A DNA stretch of 64,000 bases from Lacinutrix himadriensis (lineage in GTDB: Bacteria > Bacteroidota > Bacteroidia > Flavobacteriales > Flavobacteriaceae). The stretch is taken from contig NZ_LIQI01000031.1 of assembly GCF_001418105.1 (NCBI RefSeq), positions 62,001 through 126,000 on the forward strand. Direction: 5' to 3'. This document shows, in pieces, positions 34,475-44,110 of this stretch (its first letter is position 1; every line of letters begins with the position of its first letter). The notes beneath the pieces are model-generated. The model was not told where the DNA came from. It saw only the letters and a list, made by a program, of their open reading frames with translations, and searched no databases. The position numbers and the translations under genes were made by a program.

Positions 34475-35449
34475 ATGAGTTTTTTTAAAAAAATATTTTC
34501 TTCCGATAAAAAAGAAACACTAGACAAAGGTTTAGAGAAATCTAGTACTAACTTTTTAGGTAAATTAAGTAAAGCTGTAGCAGGAAAATCTAAAGTAGAT
34601 GACGCTGTTTTAGATAATTTAGAAGAAGTACTTGTATCTAGCGATGTTGGTGTAAATACAACCTTAAAGGTGATTACACGAATAGAAGAACGGGTAGCCA
34701 AAGATAAATACTTAGGTACCGACGAGCTTAATAAAATACTACGCGAAGAAATCGCAGCATTATTAAGTGAAACCAATACCGGTGAAGAAACAGAATACAC
34801 CATTCCGCAATTACCAAAACAAGCAGATGGTAGTAAGACGCCTTACGTACTTATGGTGGTTGGTGTAAATGGAGTGGGAAAAACAACAACTATTGGTAAA
34901 TTAGCTTATCAATTTAAAAAGCAAGGGCTCAATGTAGTTCTTGGTGCAGCAGATACTTTTAGAGCAGCAGCAATAGATCAATTACAAGTTTGGGCAGATC
35001 GTGTTGATGTGCCAATGATACGTCAAGAAATGGGAAGTGATCCAGCTTCTGTGGCTTTTGATGCTTTAGAATCTGGAGTAAAACAAAATGCAGATGTTAT
35101 TATTATTGATACTGCAGGACGTTTGCACAACAAGATAAACTTAATGAACGAGCTTACTAAAGTAAAACGTGTCATGCAAAAGGTAGTAGGAGATGCGCCA
35201 CATGATGTGCTTTTAGTTTTAGATGGTTCTACAGGGCAAAATGCTTTTGAGCAAGCAAAACAGTTTACAGCCGCTACAGAGGTGACTAGTTTAGCAGTAA
35301 CTAAATTAGATGGTACAGCAAAAGGAGGAGTGGTTATAGGTATTAGTGATCAATTTCAAATTCCAGTAAAATATATCGGAGTAGGAGAAGGTATTGAAGA
35401 TCTTCAAGTGTTTAATAAATTCGAATTTGTAGATTCTTTCTTCAAATAA
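34475..35449 (+). CDS. ftsY: Signal recognition particle receptor FtsY
   Basis: The 324-aa SRP receptor GTPase docks ribosome-SRP complexes at the inner membrane. The N domain is at residues ~20-95. The G domain has the P-loop GVNGVGKTTTIGKLA, DTFRAAAIDQL, DTAGRLHN and TKLDGTAKGG motifs. The acidic A domain of E. coli FtsY is replaced by a short basic start (SFFKKIFSSDKKE), usual for Bacteroidota. A terminator shared with the convergent lipoprotein gene follows. Confidence 0.97.
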   Translation: MSFFKKIFSSDKKETLDKGLEKSSTNFLGKLSKAVAGKSKVDDAVLDNLEEVLVSSDVGVNTTLKVITRIEERVAKDKYLGTDELNKILREEIAALLSETNTGEETEYTIPQLPKQADGSKTPYVLMVVGVNGVGKTTTIGKLAYQFKKQGLNVVLGAADTFRAAAIDQLQVWADRVDVPMIRQEMGSDPASVAFDALESGVKQNADVIIIDTAGRLHNKINLMNELTKVKRVMQKVVGDAPHDVLLVLDGSTGQNAFEQAKQFTAATEVTSLAVTKLDGTAKGGVVIGISDQFQIPVKYIGVGEGIEDLQVFNKFEFVDSFFK

Positions 35450-35465
35450 AAAAAAATACACGCAT

Positions 35466-35502
35466 AAAAAAAGCCTTAAGAAATTTCTTAAGGCTTTTTT
35501 TA
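35466..35502. terminator. Bidirectional terminator between ftsY and the FnIII lipoprotein gene
   Basis: AAAAAAAGCCTTAAGAAA and TTTCTTAAGGCTTTTTTT form a long perfect stem between convergent genes. Confidence 0.85.
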
Positions 35503-35518
35503 TTCTTATAATATATCA

Positions 35519-36484
35519 TTATGGTCCAGTAACGGTTATTGGTCCAACCCAATCACTAAAACCATCAGGTCCGCAATTAGATCTTAGGTAAAAGTCGTAA
35601 ACAACACCAATGGATGTATGATTATTTAATTGAACCGGATTGAAACTAATATCTATATTTCCTGCCGAGTCAAAAGAACTACCAGCTTCTACCTTTCGTA
35701 GTTGCCATGAAGTTTCGTTGTTTAATGTTTCCCAAGTAAAGACTAAATAGTCGTCATTTCCAACAGTACCTATTTGATTCAGAGAAAAATTAACAGGATC
35801 TAAACAGTTTTCATTTAAAGGAGCATCTGCTGTGCTATAGGTAAGCGGACCAGTCCAAGTACTATATCCATTTTGATCACAGCTATTACGTACGTAGAAA
35901 TCGTATGCAGTCTCTGCATTTAATCCGTCTATTCTTTTGTATTCTGGGTAACTGTCTGTAATCGTTTCTGTAGTACCGTTACCAAAAGTAAACCCTTGCG
36001 TTCCATATTGTATTTGTGCTCCACCATATTCGCTATTAGACCAAGTTAAATCAATATACTCATGTGTTACAGAGTCTGGGTATAAGCCTGCCGCTAGATT
36101 GGTAGGTGCGTCACAATAAGGGTTGTCCTCTAGAGTTACAAAAGAAAAAGGTCCAGCCCAATTGCTATACCCATTCGTTTCATTACAAAATACTCTTGCA
36201 TAGAATGCATATTGGGTTTGCGCTTGTAGGTTAGTGATGTCTTTATAGGTTTCAGGAACAGTTAAAGTAGTTCCATTACCAAGGCTAAATCCTAAAACAC
36301 CATATTGTACTTGGTATAAAGAAGAATTTACATTAGAATTCCAAGAAAGGGATGCTGTTGTGTTTGTTAAATTAGAAACATTCAAGCCTCCTGGTGTTGG
36401 ACAGCTATTGGAGTCTCCAGAATCATCACTGCCACAACCTAATATAAATAATGAGATTGTAAATAATAAAATAATTTTTTTCAT
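35519..36484 (-). CDS. Lipoprotein with fibronectin type III repeats
   Basis: A 321-aa protein with a lipobox FILGC (Cys17), then a GSDDSGDSNSC linker. Three FnIII-like repeats follow, about residues 27-118, 122-220 and 228-321. Each has T-x-x-S-L-x-W at the start, QVQYG/IQYGTQGF in the middle, and Y-x-F-Y-x-R-x-x-C…YSxWxGP at the end. Each repeat has a Cys pair, so disulfides are likely outside the cytoplasm. It probably acts as a surface or outer-membrane adhesion or binding protein; no catalytic domain is present. Confidence 0.85.
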   Translation of the reverse strand: MKKIILLFTISLFILGCGSDDSGDSNSCPTPGGLNVSNLTNTTASLSWNSNVNSSLYQVQYGVLGFSLGNGTTLTVPETYKDITNLQAQTQYAFYARVFCNETNGYSNWAGPFSFVTLEDNPYCDAPTNLAAGLYPDSVTHEYIDLTWSNSEYGGAQIQYGTQGFTFGNGTTETITDSYPEYKRIDGLNAETAYDFYVRNSCDQNGYSTWTGPLTYSTADAPLNENCLDPVNFSLNQIGTVGNDDYLVFTWETLNNETSWQLRKVEAGSSFDSAGNIDISFNPVQLNNHTSIGVVYDFYLRSNCGPDGFSDWVGPITVTGP

Positions 36485-36559
36485 AAAATGGGTATAAGAT
36501 TTTTCAGACGCTAATATAGAGATTGCATCTAGATAAAAAAAATGGAAGATTTATGTGTG

Positions 36560-37636
36560 TTAATTCGTTAGTGCATGTATCTTTTCCCAAAGATCATTAT
36601 CAAAAGTAGAAAGGGCAAAATTAGAATTGTCGGCAGCTTCTCCCATTCTAATAACCACTAGTTTTTTACTTGGTACCACATATATTTTTTGATCATTTTT
36701 TCCTAAAGCAGCATACATGTCGTTAGGCGCATTCGGAATTAAAGAACCAGGAAACGTAACTTGCGTTGCAGGTAAATGGTAAGAGGATTTTCCGTTTAGC
36801 CACCATAAATATCCGTAAGATTCGTTTATGCTTTGCGAAGTATTTGTAGCTTGGTTAAGATAATCTGCAGATACAATTTGCGTGTTTTCCCATTTTCCGT
36901 TAGCCGAAATTAACAAACCAAAACGAGCCATGCTTCTGGTGGTACTCCAATACACACTTAAATCACCTAAAGGAATCCAACTTCCAGACATGCCAATTCT
37001 ATCTTTTAATTTGGAGTTAAAATAACTAGACCATGTTAGGTTGCTCGCTTGTGCAACTACTTCTTGCATTTTTACATACACATTATGGTACGCCCATCTT
37101 TGTCCAGAATCGGCAATATATTGTAGGCTTTCTGGAGCAACATTATCGCCTAAACTATCATCTAAGCCAGAGTTCATAGATAATAGGTTTTTGCAAGTAA
37201 TTAGATTTTCTTTATCTAAAGGAGCACTTGTCCAGCCAGTTCCTAAATAATTGGATACTTTATCATTTATATTGAGTAATCCTTCGTCTTGAGCAATTCC
37301 TGTAAGTGTAGATGTTAGCGTTTTTCCTGCGCTAGCCCAATACCAAGCAGCTGTCGATGTGTGGCTATTCATATACTGTTCTACAACTATTCTTCCGTTG
37401 TAAAGCATGATAAAACCTTTGGTGTTTTTTTCTTCTAAAAAATCGAATAGAGGTTGTAAGTGATTTTCATTCCAATCCATTTCAGTAATAGAAATGGTTT
37501 CCCAAGTATTGGAAGTAATAGGAGGAAAGTATGTTGCAGTGTTATTATTGCTATTCCCTTCTATCACTTCATCCGAAGTTGCACAACTAAAAAGTATACC
37601 TATTGCAAATAATAATACGCATGCATTAGTTTTCAT
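36560..37636 (-). CDS. Serine hydrolase, beta-lactamase family (lipoprotein)
   Basis: A 358-aa protein with a lipobox LLFAIGILFSC (Cys18). The class C beta-lactamase-like motif S-x-x-K appears as SAGK (Ser102, Lys105) in YWASAGKTLTSTL. YHNVYVKMQ supplies the Tyr of the second motif, and GYLWWLNG is typical of the family. Members include D-Ala-D-Ala carboxypeptidases, esterases and beta-lactamases; the substrate cannot be assigned. The protein is cell-envelope located. It diverges from rimO. Confidence 0.88.
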   Translation of the reverse strand: MKTNACVLLFAIGILFSCATSDEVIEGNSNNNTATYFPPITSNTWETISITEMDWNENHLQPLFDFLEEKNTKGFIMLYNGRIVVEQYMNSHTSTAAWYWASAGKTLTSTLTGIAQDEGLLNINDKVSNYLGTGWTSAPLDKENLITCKNLLSMNSGLDDSLGDNVAPESLQYIADSGQRWAYHNVYVKMQEVVAQASNLTWSSYFNSKLKDRIGMSGSWIPLGDLSVYWSTTRSMARFGLLISANGKWENTQIVSADYLNQATNTSQSINESYGYLWWLNGKSSYHLPATQVTFPGSLIPNAPNDMYAALGKNDQKIYVVPSKKLVVIRMGEAADNSNFALSTFDNDLWEKIHALTN

Positions 37637-37690
37637 TGTGTTGGTTTTAATTTAAGACTGTTAAATATATAAAAGGTTTAATTAAGGTTG

Positions 37691-37698
37691 TATCTTTG
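37691..37698 (+). promoter_or_regulatory. -7 promoter box of rimO
   Basis: TATCTTTG matches TAnnTTTG, 60 bp before the rimO ATG. A palindrome ATTCCC-tttttttt-GGGAT lies between the box and the gene (37732-37750). Confidence 0.55.
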
Positions 37699-37757
37699 CA
37701 ACCTGAAATTTAGAAGAAGTATAATTAACGAAATTCCCTTTTTTTTGGGATAGGTAT

Positions 37758-39059
37758 ATGAGAACAAAGACGCTTAAAAAGAATAAAATCAACGTAGTAA
37801 CTTTAGGATGCAGTAAAAATGTATACGATAGTGAAGTGTTAATGGGACAATTAAAAGCCAACGGAAAAGAGGTTGTTCATGAAGGGGAAGGTAACGTAGT
37901 GGTTATTAATACTTGTGGTTTTATTAATAATGCAAAGGAAGAAAGCGTGAATACGATTCTAGATTTTATGCAGAAAAAGGAAGCTGGAGAAGTAGATAAA
38001 GTATTTGTCACTGGTTGTCTTAGTGAAAGATATAAGCCTGACTTACAAAAAGAAATTCCTAATGTAGATGAATATTTTGGGACTACAGAATTACCACAAT
38101 TATTAAAAGCTTTAGGAGCAGATTATAAACACGAGTTAATTGGAGAACGTTTAACGACAACACCAAAAAATTATGCATATTTAAAAATTGCCGAAGGTTG
38201 TGATAGACCTTGTAGTTTTTGTGCTATTCCTTTAATGCGTGGAAAACATAGAAGTACACCTATTGAAGAAATTGTTATTGAAGCTGAAAAATTAGCAGCA
38301 AAAGGCGTTAAAGAACTTATTCTTATTGCGCAAGATTTAACCTATTATGGTTTAGATTTATACAAGAAAAGAAACTTAGCAGAACTTCTAGAAGCTTTAG
38401 TGAAAGTGGATGGCGTAGAGTGGATTCGTCTGCATTATGCATTTCCAACAGGATTTCCATTAGATGTTTTAGATGTTATGAATCGCGAACCTAAAGTTTG
38501 TAACTATTTAGATATACCATTACAGCATATTTCAGATAATATTCTTAAAAGCATGCGTCGTGGTACTACCAAAGAAAAAACGACCAAGCTTATTGGGCAA
38601 TTTCGTGAAGCAGTTCCAAACATGACCATTAGAACAACGCTAATTGTTGGTTATCCAGGAGAGACAGAAGAAAATTTTCAAGAATTAAAACAATGGGTTC
38701 AAGACATGCGTTTTGAGCGTTTAGGTTGTTTTACCTATAGTCATGAAGAAAACACACACGCTTTTAATTTAGAAGATGATGTGCCAGAAGAAGTGAAAAT
38801 CGATAGAGCAAATCAGATTATGGAAATGCAATCGCAAATCTCTTGGGAGTTGAATCAACAAAAAATTGATCAAGTTCTTAAAGTGGTTATCGATAGAAAA
38901 GAAGGAAACTATTTTGTGGGTAGAACCGAATTTGATTCTCCAGATGTAGATAATGAAGTGCGTATTGATGCTACTAAAACCTATTTAAAAACAGGAGAAT
39001 TTGCAACCGTAAAAATTATAGAAGCAGAAGATTTTGATCTTTATGGTGAGGTCATTTAA
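37758..39059 (+). CDS. rimO: Ribosomal protein S12 methylthiotransferase RimO
   Basis: A 433-aa radical-SAM enzyme that adds a methylthio group to an Asp of ribosomal protein S12. The N-terminal UPF0004 domain holds three cluster Cys (VVTLGCSKN, INTCGF, VTGCL). The radical SAM Cys triad is CDRPCSFC with LMRGKHRSTP. The C-terminal TRAM domain covers residues ~365-433. VTLGCSKNVYDSE separates it from MiaB. A terminator follows. Confidence 0.95.
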   Translation: MRTKTLKKNKINVVTLGCSKNVYDSEVLMGQLKANGKEVVHEGEGNVVVINTCGFINNAKEESVNTILDFMQKKEAGEVDKVFVTGCLSERYKPDLQKEIPNVDEYFGTTELPQLLKALGADYKHELIGERLTTTPKNYAYLKIAEGCDRPCSFCAIPLMRGKHRSTPIEEIVIEAEKLAAKGVKELILIAQDLTYYGLDLYKKRNLAELLEALVKVDGVEWIRLHYAFPTGFPLDVLDVMNREPKVCNYLDIPLQHISDNILKSMRRGTTKEKTTKLIGQFREAVPNMTIRTTLIVGYPGETEENFQELKQWVQDMRFERLGCFTYSHEENTHAFNLEDDVPEEVKIDRANQIMEMQSQISWELNQQKIDQVLKVVIDRKEGNYFVGRTEFDSPDVDNEVRIDATKTYLKTGEFATVKIIEAEDFDLYGEVI

Positions 39060-39075
39060 TTAAAAGATATTCTTT

Positions 39076-39108
39076 AAAAAAGGCAAGCTATTAGCTTGCT
39101 TTTTTTTT
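39076..39108 (+). terminator. Intrinsic terminator of rimO
   Basis: AAAAAAGGCAAGCTA and TAGCTTGCTTTTTT form a stem followed by a T run. Confidence 0.8.
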
Positions 39109-39231
39109 GCTTTAAACTTTTATAAATTGGTTATATGGGATGCTATGTAAAAAATGGAAAGGATCTGTTTTAATAGGAATCAACAAGGTTGAAACGTTTC
39201 TTTTTTATTGCAATATTTGTGTTAGAAATCG

Positions 39232-39987
39232 TTATTTTTCTAGATTCTCAAGTATAGCTTCAAAGTATCTATCTGCAATTTCTTTTGCTCCTAATTCGTT
39301 GTAATGTAAGCTGTCTGCCATATAGGCATCGGTCCAATGGCTAGACATATCTACAAGAATAACTTTAGAAGAATCATTAGTTTGCTCCAAAGCAACTGTG
39401 GCAAGATTTTCAATAAAAGAATTATAAACGATTGTGCTTGCTGGTGTCATCACATTAGATTTTCCGGGAGCAATTCGTTCTAAAAATATAGTGATATTCG
39501 CATTGCTATTTTGTAAGACATCAATGATTTGGTTAATATTTTCGATTACTTGCTCTACAGGAATCTCTCTAATTAAATCATTTCCTCCAATACCCAACAA
39601 CACAACATCTGGAGTTCCTAAGGCTTCAATAACATCGGGAATATTTTCTAAAACATCTTTGCTTTCAAACCCGCCAATGCCTTCATGATCTGGATCAAAA
39701 GACTTTCCTAATAATAAAGGATACGTAGTATGATCGTTTTGTGTACCTACATAATCAATATTCCATTGGTTAGAAACTAGGTTTTTCCATAAATCATATC
39801 GGTAACTTACAGAGTTGCTAGCAACACCTTCTACTCTAGAATCTCCTAATGGCATAATGGTAATGGTGTTAGTATTAACATTATTTTGTATAAAAGTATT
39901 AGATTTTTCTTCATTTTTGTGACAGTCTTGAAAAACGAAGAATGTCGCTAAAAGAAGAAACGGGAAAAGAATAACTGTTTTTTTCAT
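39232..39987 (-). CDS. SGNH/GDSL-type hydrolase, secreted
   Basis: A 251-aa protein with a hydrophobic N-terminal signal (residues 3-21); Cys22 is not in a good lipobox, so it may be a plain signal peptide. Block I is IMPLGDSRVEG (Ser50), block II GFESKDVLENIPDV, block III LLGIGGNDL and block V DSLHYNELGAKEIA (Asp and His). Together these give the catalytic triad of SGNH lipases, esterases and acetylxylan or peptidoglycan deacetylases. The substrate is unknown. It diverges from bshC. Confidence 0.88.
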   Translation of the reverse strand: MKKTVILFPFLLLATFFVFQDCHKNEEKSNTFIQNNVNTNTITIMPLGDSRVEGVASNSVSYRYDLWKNLVSNQWNIDYVGTQNDHTTYPLLLGKSFDPDHEGIGGFESKDVLENIPDVIEALGTPDVVLLGIGGNDLIREIPVEQVIENINQIIDVLQNSNANITIFLERIAPGKSNVMTPASTIVYNSFIENLATVALEQTNDSSKVILVDMSSHWTDAYMADSLHYNELGAKEIADRYFEAILENLEK

Positions 39988-40137
39988 TAAAAATATTTTA
40001 AGGACTAATAGTTTTAAGAGACTAAAGATAAGTTATTTCCTTTTTATTATGATTTATTAGGTTTAAAAGTGAAAATAAAATATCTAAAAATTAAAGAATA
40101 AAACACTGTATCTTTACCTAAAATATTGAATTTTACT

Positions 40138-41739
40138 ATGCCAACAGAATGTATTGCTTTTAAAAAAACCAACTATTTTTCATCTTTAATCTGTGATTAT
40201 TTAGAGGAAAATAAGGAACTACAACCTTTTTATAATAATTTTCCGAAGCTGGAGAATTTTAAAAAGCAAATAGAAGAGAAAACAGCATTTGTAAAACCGG
40301 AGTCTAGAATTATTTTGTCGGAAGCCCTAAAAGCGCAATATCAAAATACTGAAGCTTCGTCATTAACCCTTCAAAATATTGAAGCTTTAAAACTAGAAAA
40401 TACCTTCACCATTACCACAGGGCATCAATTAAACTTATTTACAGGACCTTTGTATTTCTTGTTTAAAATTGTTTCTGTTATCAACTTAGCGAATCAATTA
40501 AAACAAGCATATCCAGAAAGTAATTTTGTGCCAATCTATTGGATGGCAACCGAAGATCACGATTTTGAAGAAATTAATTATTTCAACTTTAAAGGAAAAA
40601 AAGTACAGTGGAACAGAAATGCATCAGGAGCCGTTGGAGAACTTTCTACTGAAGGATTAGATAAAGTATTCGACGTTTTTACAAAGGAACTTGGTTCCGG
40701 ACAAAACGCAGATACATTAAGGAACTTATTTCAATCGGCATATCTAAAACATGATAACCTTGCAGACGCAACACTTTACTTAGCAAATGCTTTATTTGCC
40801 GAATACGGTTTGGTAATTGTAGAAGCAAATACTAAAAGTTTGAAAGAATTATTTGTTCCTTATATAGAAGAGGAGCTCTTAAATCAGACTTCTTTTAAAA
40901 CGGTATCGGAAACCAATAAACGACTAGAAGCATTATCCAGTGTTAGTAAAATTCAGGTAAATCCGAGAGAAATAAATTTATTCTACTTAAACGAAAACCT
41001 AAGAGAGCGAATCGTTTTTGAAGACGAAACGTATAAAGTACTTAACACAAATATTACTTGGAGCAAGAGCGAGATATTAAAAGAAGTCTCAGACTTCCCG
41101 CAACGCTTTAGTCCGAATGTAATCATGCGACCTTTATACCAAGAAGTAATTCTACCAAACCTTTGCTATACAGGAGGCGGAGGAGAACTTGCATATTGGT
41201 TACAGTTAAAAGATTATTTTGAAGCTGTAAAAGTGCCTTTTCCAATGTTATTGCTAAGAAACTCAGCTTTAATAAAAACAGAAAAACAAGCAGATAAATT
41301 ACGTAGGCTAAACATCTCTAACGAAGATCTCTTTTTAAAGCGAGACGCCTTTATCAATAAAAAAGTAAGACAGATTTCTAATATTGATATTGATTTTTCT
41401 GAACAGTTAAAACAACTACAGCAGCAATTTAAAGACTTATACAGCTTAGCTGAACAAACAGATAAATCTTTTATTGGCGCAGTTGCAGCACAAGAAAAAA
41501 AGCAAATTAACGGATTGCAACAATTGGAGAAACGTTTGCTTACCGCACAAAAACGCAAACTAAAAGATCAAGTGGAACGTATGACAGAACTTCAAAACGA
41601 ACTGTTTCCTAATGCTATTTTGCAAGAACGTAATACCAATTTTTCGGAATTGTATTTAGAATTCGGAGAGCAATTAGTTCCAAAATTAATAGCAGAACTA
41701 AAACCGTTACAAGGAGATTTTACAATTATAACGCTGTAG
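40138..41739 (+). CDS. bshC: Putative cysteine ligase BshC (bacillithiol biosynthesis)
   Basis: The start chosen is the ATG at 40138, giving MPTECIAFKKTNYFSSLICD, the usual BshC start (533 aa); a TTG 12 nt upstream is less likely. The conserved TTGHQLNLFTGPLYFLFKI and WMATEDHDFEEINYF segments carry the GHQ and ED-HD motifs. GGGGELAYWLQLKDYF and a long C-terminal coiled coil (~395-500) are also typical. It joins Cys to GlcN-malate in bacillithiol synthesis. bshA and bshB are not in the window. Confidence 0.93.
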   Translation: MPTECIAFKKTNYFSSLICDYLEENKELQPFYNNFPKLENFKKQIEEKTAFVKPESRIILSEALKAQYQNTEASSLTLQNIEALKLENTFTITTGHQLNLFTGPLYFLFKIVSVINLANQLKQAYPESNFVPIYWMATEDHDFEEINYFNFKGKKVQWNRNASGAVGELSTEGLDKVFDVFTKELGSGQNADTLRNLFQSAYLKHDNLADATLYLANALFAEYGLVIVEANTKSLKELFVPYIEEELLNQTSFKTVSETNKRLEALSSVSKIQVNPREINLFYLNENLRERIVFEDETYKVLNTNITWSKSEILKEVSDFPQRFSPNVIMRPLYQEVILPNLCYTGGGGELAYWLQLKDYFEAVKVPFPMLLLRNSALIKTEKQADKLRRLNISNEDLFLKRDAFINKKVRQISNIDIDFSEQLKQLQQQFKDLYSLAEQTDKSFIGAVAAQEKKQINGLQQLEKRLLTAQKRKLKDQVERMTELQNELFPNAILQERNTNFSELYLEFGEQLVPKLIAELKPLQGDFTIITL

Positions 41740-41838
41740 TGTTCAGTAGGCAGTCTTCAGTCTTCAGTATTCAGTGTTCTGTCTTCAGTGTTCAGTATGC
41801 GGTCTTCAGTCTTCAGTATGCGGTCTTCAGTATTCATG
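41740..41838 (+). repeat. CAGTCTTCAGTATTCAGT-type tandem repeat
   Basis: Imperfect reiteration of a short TTCAGTnT unit: TCTTCAGTCTTCAGTATTC, then TGTTCAGTATGCGGTCTTC and so on, filling the bshC-guaA gap after the bshC stop. It is simple-sequence DNA and can be read as protein only by extending guaA artificially upstream. Confidence 0.7.
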
Positions 41839-41947
41839 ATTCCTGTCTCCATTTTTCAATTGCAGTCCTTCCATTTTCCAAAAACAAAAAAGTTTAAAAT
41901 TCTCTTAAAAAAGTTTACGTATCGTTCCCGATTAAAAAATCAATTCC

Positions 41948-41955
41948 TATTTTTG
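41948..41955 (+). promoter_or_regulatory. -7 promoter box immediately before guaA
   Basis: TATTTTTG matches TAnnTTTG and ends 3 bp before the guaA ATG, so transcription should start at or next to the start codon (possible leaderless mRNA). Confidence 0.5.
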
Positions 41956-41958
41956 CGC

Positions 41959-43494
41959 ATGCAACACAACAAGGTACTTATATTAGATTTTGGATCGCAA
42001 TACACACAACTAATTGCGCGTAGAGTTAGAGAGCTTAACATCTTATCCGAAATACATCCATTCAACAAAATTCCGGCAAATATAGAAGATTACAAAGCAG
42101 TAATCCTTTCTGGTAGTCCAAACTCGGTACGAGGAGAAGACGTATTACACCCAGATTTATCTAAAATTAGAGGGCACAAACCTTTATTAACCGTTTGTTA
42201 CGGAGCACAATACTTAGCCCATTTTTCTGGTGGTGAAGTAGCACCTTCTAACACTAGAGAATACGGTAGAGCCAACTTGAGTTTTGTAAAAGAAGACGAA
42301 GCCTTTTTTAGCCAAATCTCTAAAGGAAGTCAAGTATGGATGAGTCATAGTGATACCATTAAAACACTACCAACAAATGGTGTGCTTTTAGCAAGTACAC
42401 ATGACGTAGAAAATGCGGCCTACAAAATTGAAGGCGAAAAAACATACGCAATTCAATTCCACCCAGAAGTATATCATTCTACAGACGGAAAACAATTACT
42501 AGAAAATTTCTTAGTTCATATTGCAGGTTTAGACCAAGATTGGACACCAGATTCTTTTGTAGAAGAAAGCGTTCAAGCACTAAAAGACAAATTAAAAAAC
42601 GATAAAGTCGTACTCGGTTTATCCGGAGGCGTAGATTCTTCTGTAGCCGCAATGTTACTACACAAGGCTATTGGTGAAAACCTATATTGCATCTTTGTAA
42701 ACAATGGTTTACTTCGTAAAAACGAATACGAAAGTGTATTAGAACAATACAGCGGCATGGGCTTAAATGTAAAAGGAGTAGATGCTTCGGCACGCTTTTT
42801 GGATGCACTTGCAGGATTGAGCGACCCAGAATTAAAGCGTAAAGCAATTGGTCGTGTGTTCATTGAAGTTTTTGATGACGAAGCACATCAAATAGAAGAC
42901 GTAAAATGGCTAGCCCAAGGGACCATTTATCCAGATGTTATAGAAAGTGTTTCTGCAACAGGCGGACCAAGTGCAACTATAAAAAGTCATCATAATGTAG
43001 GTGGTTTACCAGACTTTATGAAGCTTAAAATTGTAGAGCCTCTTAAAGCATTATTTAAAGACGAAGTGCGTCGCGTTGGTGCATCTATGGATATGGACAA
43101 AGCCTTATTAGGTCGTCATCCATTTCCTGGGCCTGGACTTGCAATCCGTATTTTAGGAGATATTACTCCAGAAAAAGTGCGTATTTTACAAGAAGTAGAC
43201 GCCGTATTTATAGATAATCTAAGAAAATGGAATCTATACGATAGCGTATGGCAAGCAGGAGCAATCCTACTTCCAGTAAATAGCGTTGGTGTTATGGGAG
43301 ATGAGCGTACATACGAAAAATGTGTGGCATTAAGAGCAGTAGAAAGTACCGATGGTATGACCGCAGATTGGGTAAATCTACCATACGAATTTTTACAAAA
43401 AACCTCTAACGAGATAATAAATAAAGTAAAAGGCGTTAATAGAGTAGTGTACGACATTAGCAGCAAGCCGCCAGCAACCATTGAGTGGGAATAA
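41959..43494 (+). CDS. guaA: GMP synthase (glutamine-hydrolysing)
   Basis: The start chosen is the ATG at 41959 (511 aa, family length); earlier in-frame codons lie in repeat DNA. The class I amidotransferase domain (1-190) has [13 protein letters not shown] (catalytic Cys) and FHPEVYHS (His and Glu). The ATP pyrophosphatase domain has [15 protein letters not shown]. The C-terminal dimerisation domain carries [12 protein letters not shown] and the final KPPATIEWE. It converts XMP to GMP in purine synthesis. Confidence 0.97.
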   Translation: MQHNKVLILDFGSQYTQLIARRVRELNILSEIHPFNKIPANIEDYKAVILSGSPNSVRGEDVLHPDLSKIRGHKPLLTVCYGAQYLAHFSGGEVAPSNTREYGRANLSFVKEDEAFFSQISKGSQVWMSHSDTIKTLPTNGVLLASTHDVENAAYKIEGEKTYAIQFHPEVYHSTDGKQLLENFLVHIAGLDQDWTPDSFVEESVQALKDKLKNDKVVLGLSGGVDSSVAAMLLHKAIGENLYCIFVNNGLLRKNEYESVLEQYSGMGLNVKGVDASARFLDALAGLSDPELKRKAIGRVFIEVFDDEAHQIEDVKWLAQGTIYPDVIESVSATGGPSATIKSHHNVGGLPDFMKLKIVEPLKALFKDEVRRVGASMDMDKALLGRHPFPGPGLAIRILGDITPEKVRILQEVDAVFIDNLRKWNLYDSVWQAGAILLPVNSVGVMGDERTYEKCVALRAVESTDGMTADWVNLPYEFLQKTSNEIINKVKGVNRVVYDISSKPPATIEWE

Positions 43495-43497
43495 CAA

Positions 43498-43517
43498 ATT
43501 CCTTTGAAAAAAGGAAT
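43498..43517. repeat. ATTCCT-type palindrome after guaA
   Basis: ATTCCTT-tgaaaa-AAGGAAT, 3 bp past the stop and followed by CTCA, in the same position as copies after fabH and the E2 gene. Confidence 0.6.
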
Positions 43518-43562
43518 CTCAGTATCGAGAGGTAGTTTAGCAAACCAAAGATTTATTCTAGG

Positions 43563-43690
43563 TTGGGCGTTACTTTTTGCGCATACCTACAAGGTTTTTT
43601 AACCTTGCAGGATCACAAAAAGTCAGGCTTTACGTTGCAATCTTTTTTAAGAAAAATAAAAAAGGATTTACACTACAATCCTTAACGCGG
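43563..43690 (+). repeat. GGGCGTTAC…TTAACGC intergenic element, copy 2
   Basis: Starts TTGGGCGTTACTTTTTGCG, contains the hairpin CAAGGTT-tttt-AACCTTG (43590-43606), then GTCAGGCTTTACGTTGCAAT and AAAAAGGATT, and ends CTACAATCCTTAACGC. The core GTCAGGCTTT…ATCCTTAACGC is shared with copies at 34321 and 59757. Confidence 0.65.
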
Positions 43691-43763
43691 GAATACATGA
43701 AAGGTAAGTAGTTAGATGTAAAAAAGGGAATGTTAAATAATATAGTAGCTAATCATTTACATT

Positions 43764-43940
43764 ATGGATAATAAAATCAATTTAGTTGGATTTGCAGCAA
43801 TCATGTTACTATCATTCGGAATTACGTATCTTAATTTGGAGGATCTAAGCTTGGAAGAAAATTACAAAGCGTATATTCAAATAGGTTTAGGGATTATTTT
43901 ACTCCTAACAATTTATATAAAGAAGAGGAATGCGAGTTAA
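43764..43940 (+). CDS. Small membrane protein (58 aa), hypothetical
   Basis: Two hydrophobic segments (residues ~5-22, LVGFAAIMLLSFGITYL, and ~38-52, IQIGLGIILLLTIYI) are joined by an acidic loop, with a Lys/Arg end: a small inner-membrane hairpin. No family is recognised. Its last codons overlap an ATG in another frame (43930), so a coupled second small gene may follow. Confidence 0.55.
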   Translation: MDNKINLVGFAAIMLLSFGITYLNLEDLSLEENYKAYIQIGLGIILLLTIYIKKRNAS

Positions 43941-44073
43941 AGCATATACAATATTATAATTTTTGGTAGCATTACCTGCTTTTTACGCATTTTCATTCGA
44001 TGTAGGAATGCCCTATAGTCAAAGTCATAAGAAGGAAAAAGAAATAAATAACTTAAGCAAAACGTTATTATAA
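43930..44073 (+). pseudogene. Possible coupled small ORF interrupted by a stop
   Basis: An ATG at 43930 overlaps the end of the preceding small gene. Its frame reads MRVKAYTIL, then TAA at 43957-43959, and continues in the same frame as FLVALPAFYAFSFDVGMPYS and a Lys/Glu tail to a TAA at 44073. A single T for A change would make one 47-aa membrane protein. Whether this is a nonsense mutation, an error or chance cannot be settled here. Confidence 0.3.
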
Positions 44074-44110
44074 AGTGCTCTCCAAAGAGAAAAAGAAAAC
44101 AAATTTTTAA

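Noticed and set aside
41788-41958. Long N-terminal extension of GuaA
   Set aside because: The extra codons translate simple CAGT repeats and lie upstream of the -7 promoter box.
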